This document shows, piece after piece, positions 1-13,220 of a stretch of 64,000 nt of DNA (the first letter of the stretch is position 1; every line of letters starts with the position of its first letter). Both the position numbers and the translations under genes were made by a program. Origin of the DNA: Chamaea fasciata (taxonomy: Eukaryota; Chordata; Aves; Passeriformes; Sylviidae). The stretch spans positions 23,828,022 through 23,892,021 of the forward strand of contig JARCOQ010000006.1 in the NCBI GenBank assembly GCA_029207755.1. The letters are read 5' to 3'. Below the pieces are notes generated by a model, which saw only the letters and a program-made list of their open reading frames with translations, was not told the DNA's origin and did not search any database.

Positions 1-3000
1 TGTTCTATGATTGTATTCTATCCTAAATATTTTGCTTTGTAGGCTTTGCTCTACATTAGACTAAAAACGATTCTCGCTTTTGGATCAGACTTTAGACAAA
101 CATCTTACAACAGAAGACCTGTTCATTAGAGACTGAAGTATTTGGAAAACTACATTTTCCAAGAAGTTACTTGGTGTTTTTGTGTAAAAAAACCCCAATG
201 CAGTAAAGGCATTAAAGGAGGCATATCTAATACTTTAATAAGCACGATTCCAAAGAAGCAGGATACTTGGCATAATACAGTGTGAAGTAATATTAAGAAA
301 CCAATGCTGTAAATATAGTATATTCTAATACACCGTTTCTACACAGTGCAGCTAAATCTTCCCACAAAAAATATTACTGTTTTACACAGAACTTCTGCAA
401 ACATCAATCAAATGATCTAAAATTCTGTAAAATACATGCTTGTACCTTAACTCCAATTTCCGTCAGTAGTTTTATAAATCCCCTGGGTCAGACAGAGCAG
501 AAACAGATGGTGCTCTGGAGAACTTTACAGTGCATTGTCTACAGTACCTCAATAAATTAGAAAGTTTTGTGGATACTGAACTTTTGCTTTAGTTTCAATG
601 TCATACTTTTTATTCAAGGAAAGTATTACTATTGTAAGCTATCTTATTAATCATATAGGTATAAAAAAAGAGGCCTAACAATTCAAAGCACATAACAGTA
701 CCAAGGAGCTTTATTAGTGTGAAATATATAACAGATTGATTTGTTTTTCACCCCTCCAGATTTTTTCAAGAATGAGATAACCATACCAGTTTAGAAATGT
801 ATCTATTTTTACAATTTAAAAATCAGTCTTTTTTTTTTTTTTTTTTTTTTTTTAAGAGGACTTTAAGTAGAGCTATTAACTGCAAGGATGGATGCACTAA
901 TGGAATGTCCTAGCAGCTTTACAGCCTACTGACACATGAATGGAGGCTGCTCTTATTAGGTGAGTTACAGAAATTTCCTTAATTAATGCAATTATTGCAA
1001 AAGGACTACACAGATATAAAAACAGAACAATCTAATCACAGCTTCATTTATTTGTGCAGCCATTATACACAATATGACAAAACATGGACAACGGGCAATT
1101 CCCTGAATCACAGATTAAAAATGCATTTTTTGTTCAGAATCACAGAACAGTTTTCTGTGTATTGAAGAATTTCAAAGAAAAAAGAAAATACACCTACAAA
1201 GCACATACCTTATCAAATATGAACAGACTTGGCATTTACTTTTAAAAACTTATGCAAACTTCATCCGGCTTAAAAAGACAATACCATAAGTTGTTTAAAA
1301 TATTTTGGAAGTACATTCCAATTATCTATTTGTTAATATTATACATAGAAGTATCAACCTAATTTATATCAATATACTAGAAAGACAGACCCAGGTAGCT
1401 GATTTTTTCAAGTCCAGAATAAAAATTTTCTTCTAGTCTGTAGTGACACCTTTTCTTGAAATTAAATGCAACTTGTTTAATGTTATGGGTCAAAACACAC
1501 AATATTAAACCTAACAAAAAAATGCCTTCAAAGAATTTTATGTTGTTTTTTTTTTTTTCCCTTTCTTTTCTGTGTATCTATATTTAAAAGCACAGCCTTT
1601 ACTAGTAAAATATTAAGGAAATAATTCATAAAGTTCCTGGTTCACATGCTTCCATTTTAGACAGTACTGACAGAAAACGAATGAATAAACATTTCCACAG
1701 ACACAATGCAAATTGTAATATAATAAAGACTATGCTACAGAGGCTGCAAAGTTGTTATAAAATCAATTAAAGCTTCTGACGTTTTTAGTATTTCTTTCTC
1801 ATAAGCTGTGCATCCCCATTCCTTCCCACAGAAATAGCATTTTGCTACTACTATCAAAATCCTCCTTGCAGAAAGGTATTTTAGTATTTTGTTATAAGTA
1901 GATAGAAGTTGAATTTCTAGTCTTTTAGGATCTGTGTCTAAGACTAGAAGAATATAGCCCCTGATTCTTAGAACTCACTCAAGGGAAGCAATTTTTAAAT
2001 GAGTGATTTTAAAGTACAAGGAAAACAATAAGAAAGTAAACAGTAAGTTCCACTTAATTAATGATAAAATATTTATATTTTGTTTCTGCTAAAAGACTCA
2101 TGAAGTTGATTTGCTACAGTACCTGAACTAGCTACAGATATTATACTACGTAATTAATTACTTAGGTTATCACCACTTTTTATCACATATCTTTCTTCAG
2201 TTTTATGGCCTATTTTTCCATTTCCTTCAACTTCATAAAGCCTATTGCTTTCTCATCGTTTTCATCCATTTTTCCTTCTAGCCTGTGTCTGTCAAAAGAC
2301 AATGGTGGTCTGACAGTTTTCAACTGAGCATCATCCATCAGGGAAAATGAATGAAGTTTTGTTTACTTGGAACTTTATTTCTTTAAGAAAAAAACCCCAC
2401 AACTGGAATAGAAACTGTTTTAAGGTTGACAAGATGTAACGGGTTGCAGAATATTAATGTGGAAATAAGTTTCAGCTACTATAACCTAGAGGCCTACTAT
2501 CAATCTCTAACAGATAATCAGCTACAGAACTACCAGTTATTCATATCAGGAGAACACTTGTGCCAGGATATCTTATGTGAGTCAAAAGACAAATTTCAAC
2601 TACTCCGGTGCACTACCTATTTGGCAACGAGATACCACTATTTACAGGATTTAGGATTACTGTACCATGGAGAGCCACGTAGTTCCCACACTGTGAGAAA
2701 TAAATAGTACTGTATAGGTGGATGAGTTGGCCTAGTCCAGATCTACCAGTCTTGAAAAAACAGAAAACAAACGTCTTTATGCCACAATTGTCTCAGCACT
2801 CTAGAACAACTGGACATTTTGGATGTCCAGAAGGGGGGCCCTGCGTGTTTTTCTTCCGGGAAAACTAAGCAGAAGACAGAGACAAAAAAATAAACTTGAT
2901 TATAATCTTAAGAATATGTCAAGGAAAGGAGTCTTGTGGCCTAGACAACACAGAAAAAAATGCTGTAACTGTCATAATTTTTCGTTTCACTGTATTTTCT

Positions 3001-6000
3001 TTTAGAGCATGGTATTCAACAATTTTTCCTTCTGTGATACCAACATACAGCAACCTACATGTAAAAGCCAACTTTAATTAGCTTCTGTATAATTGGAACA
3101 ATACACAGAATGATGGAAAAAAACAGTATAAGAAGTCAAAAACTTGCAAAAATATGTGATATATTTGCTTCTTTGTTCAGTAAGTGATTGGACGACACTT
3201 GGATAGTAAAAGACGAACACAAACTAACAACTCTTATGCTTTAACTTTGAGCCACTAGCCCTAGTGCTCAAATATAACCGTATTAGCAGCAAGAACTGAC
3301 TTTTCTTCTGTTACAACTCAATTTTTTCTCGAGTCATTACCTTGTAGTGTTCTCCATTGAAATGCATTTATCAGAGTTGAGTATTTTATCGGAATGGATA
3401 CAAAAAATGAGTTTCAAAATACTTAGATTAAAACCTTCCTCTGCATCCAATGAACGAGTTTTCCATCACCTCCATATACTTTTTCTCTCCCCTTCAAGAG
3501 CACTACAGTTTTAATTTTTTGGAACAGAACCAGGAATAAGCAGGAGTAATCTTACTATTTTCATGACATTAATATGAAGTGAGACCAAATCTTTATTAGA
3601 ATGTTTCATTAAGTTCTTTTCTATCTCAAAGAAGACATGAAAAATAAATTTGTAGAAGACATCATCTAGCTGGGACTTAATTGTGGGATGAATATCGTGT
3701 CAAGAATACAGACTGGAAAGACTATAAACCTACTAAGACAGAATTGTTACCAGCTCCAAGAAGAAGAAAGAGAATACCTTTAAACTTTCTAAGGACTATA
3801 GTTATATAACCTGGAGCTATATATCCTTATAAATCTGAAGCTTATTAAAAGTGGGCATTTTTAATGAATATGTTTGGAAAAAAAAATGCATAAAAGTGCC
3901 CTTCAGCATAATTTCTCAGATCATAGCAGCTAAAATGAACAAAAAGCTAAGACGCAGACATCAGTTTTTGACACATTAACTTTTGCCAAGTAGAGCTGGA
4001 TTTCAAGTCTGACTCACACATTTGAAGCAATCAGGCAAACAGTATTTGCACACGCAACCAGAGTTGCTTATATGGATTTGTTTCTATCACATCATAATCT
4101 TTTGCATAGATAAATCTGTGAATCTTTTAGTTTCAATACTTATGCAAGGCCTGACTTCCTACAGAGAAACTCAGTGAATGCTGCCCTGCAGACCACTCAG
4201 TCAGTAGAGGGGCTTCCAGGAAAGCATACAGAAATCCTGCTTCCACTCTGAGCTGCACTTTGCATCAGCAGGACTTTTAGCCACACAGAGTGCAGTGCAA
4301 AAAGCTAGACCAGAGTTTTGAACATAAGCTTTAATGGCCTCTGATGCTTTTAGAAGACTTTATTCTGACATCACAGACATTGAAATATATTCTTAGAAAG
4401 AAAACAAAACCAACCTCAGTCAACAACACCCCCCCTTCAAACAACTTCCTGCACATACACACATCAAAACTACTATATACACATACATGCATAAGCAAAC
4501 ACATTAACAATATAAGACTACTCATTTCAAGTACAGAAAAAGTTTTATCACAACAAATAAATGATTTTAGGTTCTTAAGTTGGACTACTTTGGCACAATG
4601 TTGAAATCAAACTCCGAGAATATTATTTTTGTTGACAGTTAGATCTCTTTAATGAAGAACCGTTTCTGGAAGATCACAGCAATTACACTCCCCCAAAACC
4701 AGGTGTTTCCACAGTAACTTCAGAGTCTGAAAATCTTCTAACTAAAACATTGTTATTTCAATAGTGAAGTAGCCACCCTTATGTCATATCAGGTATAACA
4801 CACCATTTTGTTTCCACTGTGCTTACCACCATGAAAGTTCTGCTGCCTTAGAAACCAAAAAGTTTTTACAAATTCTCTAAAACCAAAAAATTCCAAAAAC
4901 ATCCTGTTTCTTCTATAAAATAAGTGTATTCGAAGAAAGACGCTGAAGTATGATAACTTCAATTACTTTAACTTACAATAATATACAAAATTAGTTTTCA
5001 ATACTGGAGGCAATGCGGTGATGTACAAAATCTACATATATACGTAGGTAAGACATTATGATAGAGAGGAAAACCAGCTAGAAATTGTGTATTTCAATTT
5101 GTGTAATTTCAAATTCTTTTTCCTTAGGTTTCCAAATGTTTAAGGTAACACCTTGTGCTTTCCATTAAAATGTAGTAGTTACGGTAATGCCTATATACTA
5201 TTTTTTCCTGTAAGCATTTAAATAGGAGGTTGGATTGATGAGTCTTAATTACTTTCAAGTAAAGGAGAGATATGCACCTACATTTCCCACATCCTGCACA
5301 AATTTTTGAATTGCTGAATTACATCACAGTGGTGGTGGAGTTAAAGGGACTCACTCTTTTACTGGTGTAAGGCTTGATTTAGTTGATATGTTTTGAGAAC
5401 CATTAGAAGAATATCTTTCTGACATAAGCAGGTATTCTCAGTTTCTGATTCCCACTGAGAATGAACACCAAACTTCTCAGCTCAGGAGGTACTGATCATG
5501 TCCAGAAGCAGACATAAGTGTCTGAGAAATTAGTACTTCAGATGTTTCTGGAACCCAATAGTATTGAGAATTTGGGACTGCAGTTCCAATTAAATCGGAT
5601 AAAGCGGGAAATAAGCATCTTTTATGGATTCAATCCAATCTGGAATATTCAGAGCAGGTTTACATAGATGCAATTACAAATGAATGAGAAACCACTAATT
5701 ATTGCAAAAGGTTAAAGATGTATTACAATAATGCATTCCAAGCAGGACATTAATAGAAAAGGAAGTGTGCATGACAAGCAGTTTGTGCAATGTTATGGCA
5801 CCTCAAATTTTTTTTAGGCATTTTACAGTTTCAAGTACTTGGCAAATTTGTAAAATTCAAGATTAAAAACAGCCTTCACCAGGCTAGTACTGGCTATTTC
5901 ATTATAAAAAATGCTCCAGAAAAATGAGCACTGTAACTCTGAGTATTGCATTTGGTAAGACTTTAGAAAATTAAAGCTTACCTAAGAACTGCAAGCAAAC

Positions 6001-6244
6001 TGCAAAGCAGTTTACCTGTCTATTCTTTCTCATTAGACCACATACTCATACCCTGTTAGCTTTTCACAAGAGTAAAAATTGATTGTATTTTAAATAAACA
6101 TGGCTACCATATTGAAGGTATAAAAGACAGAATGACATATGCACCTCTAGTTACCAAAAGGATCCAATAAAGATTAGATCTGTACCACAGACTGAAACAA
6201 TATTTTTTTCACACATTTGGATGTTAGTTAAAATAAATTTTTAC
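1..6244 (-). other. ATP8A1 intron (donor side), 3' part beyond window
   Basis: Intronic sequence downstream of the M9 exon in gene orientation, open at the window edge. It is AT-rich. It holds a 25-base T run at 829-853 and short A/T tracts; I see no exon, no recognisable mobile element and no RNA gene. Open frames at 2426-2707 and 2823-3081 have no recognisable protein similarity. Confidence 0.85.
829..853. repeat. poly(T) tract
   Basis: An uninterrupted run of 25 T on the plus strand, hence poly(A) in the sense strand of ATP8A1. No retrocopy body is recognisable next to it. Confidence 0.95.
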
Positions 6245-6352
6245 CTCTCCTGACATATCAGGTGCCATAGGAATGACTGGCCACAAAGAAGAGTAGATTC
6301 CAAAAAACACTACCCAAAGTGCAATGCTTCCCCAGATTGCTATATGGCTGAA
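6245..6352 (-). CDS. ATP8A1: ATP8A1 exon 25 of window: membrane segment M9
   Basis: 108 nt, 36 codons, residues 808-843 ([19 protein letters not shown] through APDMSGE). Membrane segment M9 and the following exoplasmic loop. Its acceptor lies beside an (AAAC)n repeat (see 6358). The next coding exon, expected to begin with an AAMLFSS-like sequence, is not found between 1 and 6244. Confidence 0.97.
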
Positions 6353-9300
6353 CTGTTAAAACAAACAAACAAACAAACAAACAAACAAACAAACAAACAG
6401 AACTATTATCACACATGCATAAAGTAACATCTTTGCTACCTGGTATTTACAAAACTCTTTTGATATATTGGATCAAATTTCCATGCCGTGTATTAATTTA
6501 TCTCAACTATTTCAGTTAGCTGTTTCTTAAAGGAAAATGATTCTATCAGCAGCAATATTACTGCATTTTAAGCCAATTTAAATTCAGTTACAGTAAGTCC
6601 AGAGTAATTTCATTTTTCTAGTTTAAGTATTACATTTGTCCTAATTTTCAATATTGAGCATTATTTTTTGTATATGGATATTTTGTCCTTCCACACAGTA
6701 ACCACAGTTTGCTACTGACAAGCTATTAAAGGGTACAGTATAACAAATAAGAAGAAAACAATACAATTATTCATTCATCATATTTCACAGAACATTTGAG
6801 AATATGGTGAAGACATTTGCTTACCAAAGTCCAATATGAGGTCTCTAATCCAGCCTTCAAACACACAGTCAGAACCACAAACTTAAGGAGAGAAAGACAG
6901 AGAGAGGATTCTTAATACGGGAATCTGAACATACAGAAATTAATAGTTTGGTTAAACTTTAAGGAGAAAACAAGAAAAAGTAAATTACCACTAGAAGATT
7001 TAAGGATACAACCCAATAATGAGTTAATAATAGAACATTAGGGAGTACTAGCTTCCATTAATAATGGCCACTCAACTTGATTTTGAAAACTCTTCTTTTG
7101 CATTAGAAATCTTATCCTTGCTTCTTAGAACTCTGTAACTCTGGCTCTTACTAAGGTGTTAGCATCTTTATTGATGGTATTTTTGTTGCAAGGAAGGGTT
7201 TGTGATAAGTGTCCCTTGTGAAAAGTCCCCTTTCAGTAGAGACTGAAGACTCTCCAGTTACAGACAGGATGACTACAACTTTCTACACCAAGACGGACTT
7301 AGAAGATCTAGATGCTGGACTGAAAGCTTGCCATTGCTCAAACTTACAAAAATTGCTCAAGTCTAACAAAAAAAACAACCAAAAGTTTTGTTCACTTCAT
7401 TAGTAAATGAGTCATCTGCACCAAACCCTGGAAAGCCCAAGAGTTCAATGTTGGTAATGTAAGACTTATGTTCTGCATCCAAATAACATGTTAAGTAGGT
7501 CTGTTATGTCATTTTCATTATTCCCTCTGATCTTTACTCTTTTCTTATCTTTACGCTTTTCATGGAGCAGTCTCTGAAAACATCACGTTTGTAGGACATG
7601 CTCCATTTTAGCTTACAGATGAGCAGTAGGAGAAAGTTTATAATCCCACAGCAAGGACTAGTTGATCCAGGAAAATTGTTTATCTCCTTCTTTTGAAGTT
7701 CACTGAAGCAAGTTTTCTGTTTATCAAGGAAATAGTTACTGCATTTTGTAACTGACTCGTGAATGTGAATCACAACTTTTGCTTTACATGTAATCTGAAG
7801 AATGAGTCTGAAAAAAGGAGTCACAAAGACCAAGCTCCAACTCCAACAGCTATAGTTTAAATTCCAGTTTGGTGGACAAGTTGGCAGCACTGATTGTCAG
7901 TGAGTTTGTTTCTACTGAACTTTAGCCAGCCCCAGAAATCCAGAAGAAATGTACATCAATCTGTACTGAAGCACCTAGTTAAAGATGTATGACAAATCTT
8001 TCACTATGTCTGATGCACAGAAGAATACAAAAGAAAATTGAGGATGATTATGAGTAATGTAATTTGCTTGTTCTATCCAGTTTGGGTTCTGTATGTGGAT
8101 ACATGAAAAAAAAAAGAATTATGGAAAAAAAATAACCCAAACAAACTCATTTGGTACACTTGTTTACTACTTAGGTCAGTTGTAAGAGAAGTAAACATCC
8201 TTCAGGATGAGATCAAACATTCCCACTCCACAGACAAAATGTGTACACAAAAGAAGATACACAGTGTGAGTATGGAGCTTTTACTGACCTGTGATGGGAT
8301 CATGTTTGATACCCCGAACAAAAATCACCAACTATGCACAGCCACTCCCTCAAGAATATGGGGTTTATTGCTCCCTCCTCTGTTTCATCCAAACTTACAA
8401 TCGTGCACTAAATCTTACCCAAGAAGCAAGAACTCAAACTTGAGTATTCTGTATAAAGACTGAGCTTTTTTTGAAAAACCTCTCTAAAATGGTCATACAG
8501 ATATTTTCACAGCACCCTATTCCTATTTGAAATTTTTGTTTAAAGAAATAATTCCAGGACATATTATGAATCATTGCATATTTCTGACTTTATTTCTGGA
8601 TCCAAAGAAACTAAACTATATAAACTTCTGAATTCCTTTCTTACTGACTTTTGCAGAACTGATGACTGCAGACTTGTGAAAACCACATTGAAAACAGTAT
8701 GAAGAACAAGAATTACCTTAGAATTAGCCTCAGAGTTTGGATTTGACTGACAATTGTTACTGCTCATATACTTCACATGAACATAAAAAAAAATATGACT
8801 CTCCACCCTCATTTTGAACATCTTTCAAAATTCATGTATGCTCCAGATTTCCTTGAATTTCTGTGCAAGAGCAGGAAAACATCAATTGCAACTTCTGTAT
8901 TTCCCCAGACTTTTACCTTGAAGTGAAGGAAATTAGTTTTTTGGGAAATCCTTGACCACTCTGCAGCTTAGTAGCAAGAAAATAACCTCTCAAGATGGTC
9001 AAGTTTCAGCTCTCCTAGTGAAAACCAGTTGCAGAATGTGACATATATGAGCAGCATTGTGACCTCTGTTTTAGCACATGTCTAGAATATTCTCTTTTTA
9101 TTTCAGTTATGATGTTCCCTTATTCCTCAAATAAGTGATTTTGATGTGAATACACATTACAGTCCCCTTACTTTAATGGAAGAATTAATTTCTTTTTTGT
9201 ACCTGCCAGCAGAAGGAACCTGAAAGGAACTTGAAAAATTAATTAACTTTTAACATTGAAGAACAGAGGACAGTAAGCATAAATCTAATTTTGCTTCTAA

Positions 9301-12300
9301 GAGAGATCTTGAAAAACCCGCTATTGGGTAACATCCATGTCTAGTAAGTAAAAAGCACATATTTAGCTTTACTAATTTATTCTAGGAGATGAAAGATTAA
9401 AAGGAAAAAACCCAATAATGACTAGTATCTAGGAGAGCAACAGAAGTTTACTGTTAGGTATGGATCAGGTGTGCTTTTGGTGGTTTGATTGCCTCTGAGA
9501 AGGCATTCCACAACCTTTGTTCAATATCTCTCAATGTCTCTTTTAAGGCCTCAGGATAAATTAAGAGAGAGAGAATTGGGTTGTCAGTTCAGAAGTCCAC
9601 AAACCACTTCTATAATCAACAGCTTGAGATTTCTCCTGTGCAAGAACTTAAAACTAAATTAATAAGCATAATTAGGGAATTATAATTCCCATTATTTAAA
9701 AACCAGACAGTTTACAGTAAAGGACAAATATATCTTCTGCATTTTTATTGAACTGCTTCGTTTTATAAATGGGAATTAGAACATAAAGTGCACTTCAAAA
9801 CTTCAAAAAAGAGTCGTTCAAGAGTCATTTCTTACTCTTAAGGCACTGCCCCGAATTCAGTCTTTTGTGAAGAGAATAGTAATAGTAGCACTGTATCTCT
9901 AAAATAGTTAGAGCCAATATAGACTTACAGTGTATACAGTGTTACCCAGGAGCAGGTAATCAGAAGTTTTGCCATTGCCGAATACAGTACCTGGAAAAGG
10001 AAACAGGGATTAAAATAAAGACATTTAAACATCCACAAAAACGATATATGATCTTAATATCTTTTGATATAAATAATCTTTAATAATCTTTTGATATAAA
10101 AGAGATGGCAGAACTTTCTACAGGGTACTAATAGATTTCATCTTGAACTGCACTGAACACTAGAGAACTATGTATCATGTTTAGTGCTCTAAAACTTTCA
10201 GTGACTTCAGAGATTATGCAGGAAACAGGAACTCTTTGTGACACTACATACCAATAAGATCAGCTTTGTATTCAGTAGCAGTGCAATTAAGAGTTTCTTT
10301 TAATACCAGAGATATAGCATCTTATCTTCAGAAAGATGTGAAATACAATGGTTTTAGTATATATTGATTATAACATGTAAGTAAGCAGAAATCTTAGAGT
10401 CAGATTTTCATGAATTCTGGGTTTTTTTTGTATGGAAACTTATCTTTGCTCTTATCCATATTTCTGAATTCAACTTTAATAAAAATACAAAATATACTCA
10501 GTTCAAATTCTTGAGATGTTTTTCATTCATAAAATTTTCAAAATTTACCCTATTCAAATATGTGGATCCATATAAGTACATATCCATTTGGCACACATGG
10601 AAACATACACACATCAGTTATGCAGAGTCAGAGCTCTCAAGAGACACATTTTCATAAAAAATCATATTTGCATAAAACCCACATGTCTTTCCTAAGTTTA
10701 GGATTCTAAAGCAGTTAATTTTCCATTATTTATCAGAAGTTCATGACTGTTTTTACAGCTTAGGCTTTTCTGATCCCAGTTCTGTCAAATTTCTTTTTTA
10801 GACATGGGATAACCGACAACTGAATTATTATGAGGAAATTCCTCATTCTCAACTAAAAGTACTGAGGTGGCTACACTTGCACATGTTCAATTTGGAAATG
10901 CTTTTAGCACTCAAGGTTATTCATATACTGCAACTAAACCAACCAAACTATAATACTCTGCTGTAGAGGTTCTAACCACTGGGATATTGCTTTTTACTGC
11001 ATTATACAGAGCAATCAAAATGCCGTGTATGTAGCAAGTAAGGATAAAAGGAAAAGACAATAAAAAAAGGAAAGAATAATAAAGAAGGATTTTAAAAAAT
11101 GCTGTATTGGGGGAAAGAGAAGAATAAAGGTACTTTTCTGTGGGGGGCATTGAGGGATGGATTTACAACTCCTCAGATTAGGTTGGAAAGAGGAAGGTGA
11201 CAGAAATGGTGATAAATGCTGATAAAAATGGCCTGTAGTTGGAAGTACTTATTTTTCAGTACCTCAACTGGCATATGGTATATTAAACACTGCTAATTAA
11301 GTATGTTTTCATGTTTGTGTTAAATGCTTTTCTACCTTTCACAACATCTTTATATATGCTTGAAAATCTGTTTTGGATATGGATGAAGAATGCTCCTCTC
11401 TAAAAGCTTCTCAGGACTTAAGAAGACAGTTTAACACAGAAAAAAATGATCTATTAACTGACATTCTGGAAGAGACAGCAGGCGACAACTTCACACAGAA
11501 GTATCAGAATAGAAGTCCTCCTTAACCTAGCTGTCTCCCATTCCATGATGAGGAGCTCACAACGGTTGCATCCTTAACTCTAGCAATACCGGTTGCATTT
11601 CTGGCACTTCCCCTATTTAAATTTCTCCCTGGACAGACTAGCACACCAAGAAAGACTACAAGAGCTGAAGCCTCAAAAAAAAAAAAAAAAGCTGAGACCA
11701 TAACTTATTTTAAACATTATACAAAAGAGAGAGCACCTGGTGAATTTACTAACACATATAAGTTTGGCTTCTGCCAAATATGTTGACAAAGTTGCATCCA
11801 AAGAAGCTTCTGTGAAGATTTATGTGTCACTTTTTCTATCCACATGACAGTACATGGAGTGTAAATTTTGTGTACTGTACAATGGTAAGGTCCCATGGAG
11901 CCAATTCTGACAAATAATTCTTATAAATCCATACTTATTCTCTGATCACCTATTTCTTGATAGACTACTATGACATATGCAGTTTGAAATTTTCTACTTA
12001 TAGATAAGAAACAGGTAGACAAACAAGACAAAGACTAAACAGGAGAATTTGACCAAGAGAAGGGCTCCAAGAGATTTTAGTCATCTTCAGGATTTAGTTT
12101 TCAACATTCTAATAAATACCTGCTAACAGATGCACTGCACTGCTTTACAATATATACCCAGCAGTAAAGAGCATAATGAGAATAAGACAGAGGAATGGGC
12201 AGGCAACTAAGTCTGTTTCCACCAGCCAGAGTGCTGGGACTCGGCACTCTAATGCACAAAGCTGAGCTGTACCTTTTATATTTCAGGATATACCTGCACC

Positions 12301-13179
12301 TGTTCTTTGCTAAGAGAAGGTGGAAGCAGGGACCCGTTCTCAAAAGTTCCTGTCTCTGGTCCTCCTCAGGAAACTAAGAGCATTATTTTCCTTTCCTCTT
12401 TATACATCCAGACACCAGTGATTTAATGAATATCATAGCTTATTTTGGACTTGTATCTCCTTCATGCAAAACTCTGAGCACCATCAGACCCGTGCCAGGT
12501 ACTAATTATATCACCTCTTGATGTACACAATTCCCCCAGGCCACAGTTCTGCTCCTTTACCCATCCTTTCTCTAGCAATGAAAGGAAATGGCAGCAGGCA
12601 ATTTGTTCAGACTCACAGAGGCCACTTGCCACAAGACAGTTCTACCCCAGGGCTTGTGGGCCAAGAAGGCTGAACTCTCACAAGTGCTTGTACAGGTATC
12701 TCTGCCATTCACACATGAACTCTGCTCTGCATCACCAGAGACACTCATTAAACACTTAGCTATGGTGTAATGCATAAATCTCTCACATAGTTTGGCTACA
12801 GCTTTGAACAGGGGGTTCAGTTTGAGATAATGTATTTAGAGTGTGCACTGACATTTTGGGAATCTCATAATCCTGGGCTGTCTAAACCTCTCCAATGCAA
12901 ACTGTTGCCACTGAACTCACATTCAGTGTGATGTGAGTGGCCTTTCAGAGAAAATAGGCTGCCACATACCTCCCTTTACCCATCAGGAGTCACTGTTTTT
13001 CCCTTAACCTTTTGGGGCACAAGCAGCTGCGACTGTCTTGCTATCTAGCCTCAGCAGTTTCAAAATGTCCATGAGAACATTCCTGTCCCCTATGCCAGGG
13101 CAGACTGCTTGGCTACATCACCAAAGCTGAGAAGAGACTAAATTTCAGAAAAGCTGCAAGGTACACACTTGTTTTTTTT

Positions 13180-13220
<41 letters not shown>

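Noticed and set aside
1..25. Possible CR1 tail (TTCTATGATTGTATTCTAT-like sequence)
   Set aside because: It resembles the ATTCTATG tail of CR1, but the body would lie outside the window and 20 bases are not enough.
2426..2707. 93-codon plus-strand frame
   Set aside because: No recognisable domain, in an ATP8A1 intron; length is within what chance gives over 64 kb.
1..6244. Search for the next ATP8A1 exon (M10 and C-terminal tail)
   Set aside because: No reverse-complement sequence resembling the AAMLFSSGVFW exon with splice sites was found; it is presumed to lie below position 1.
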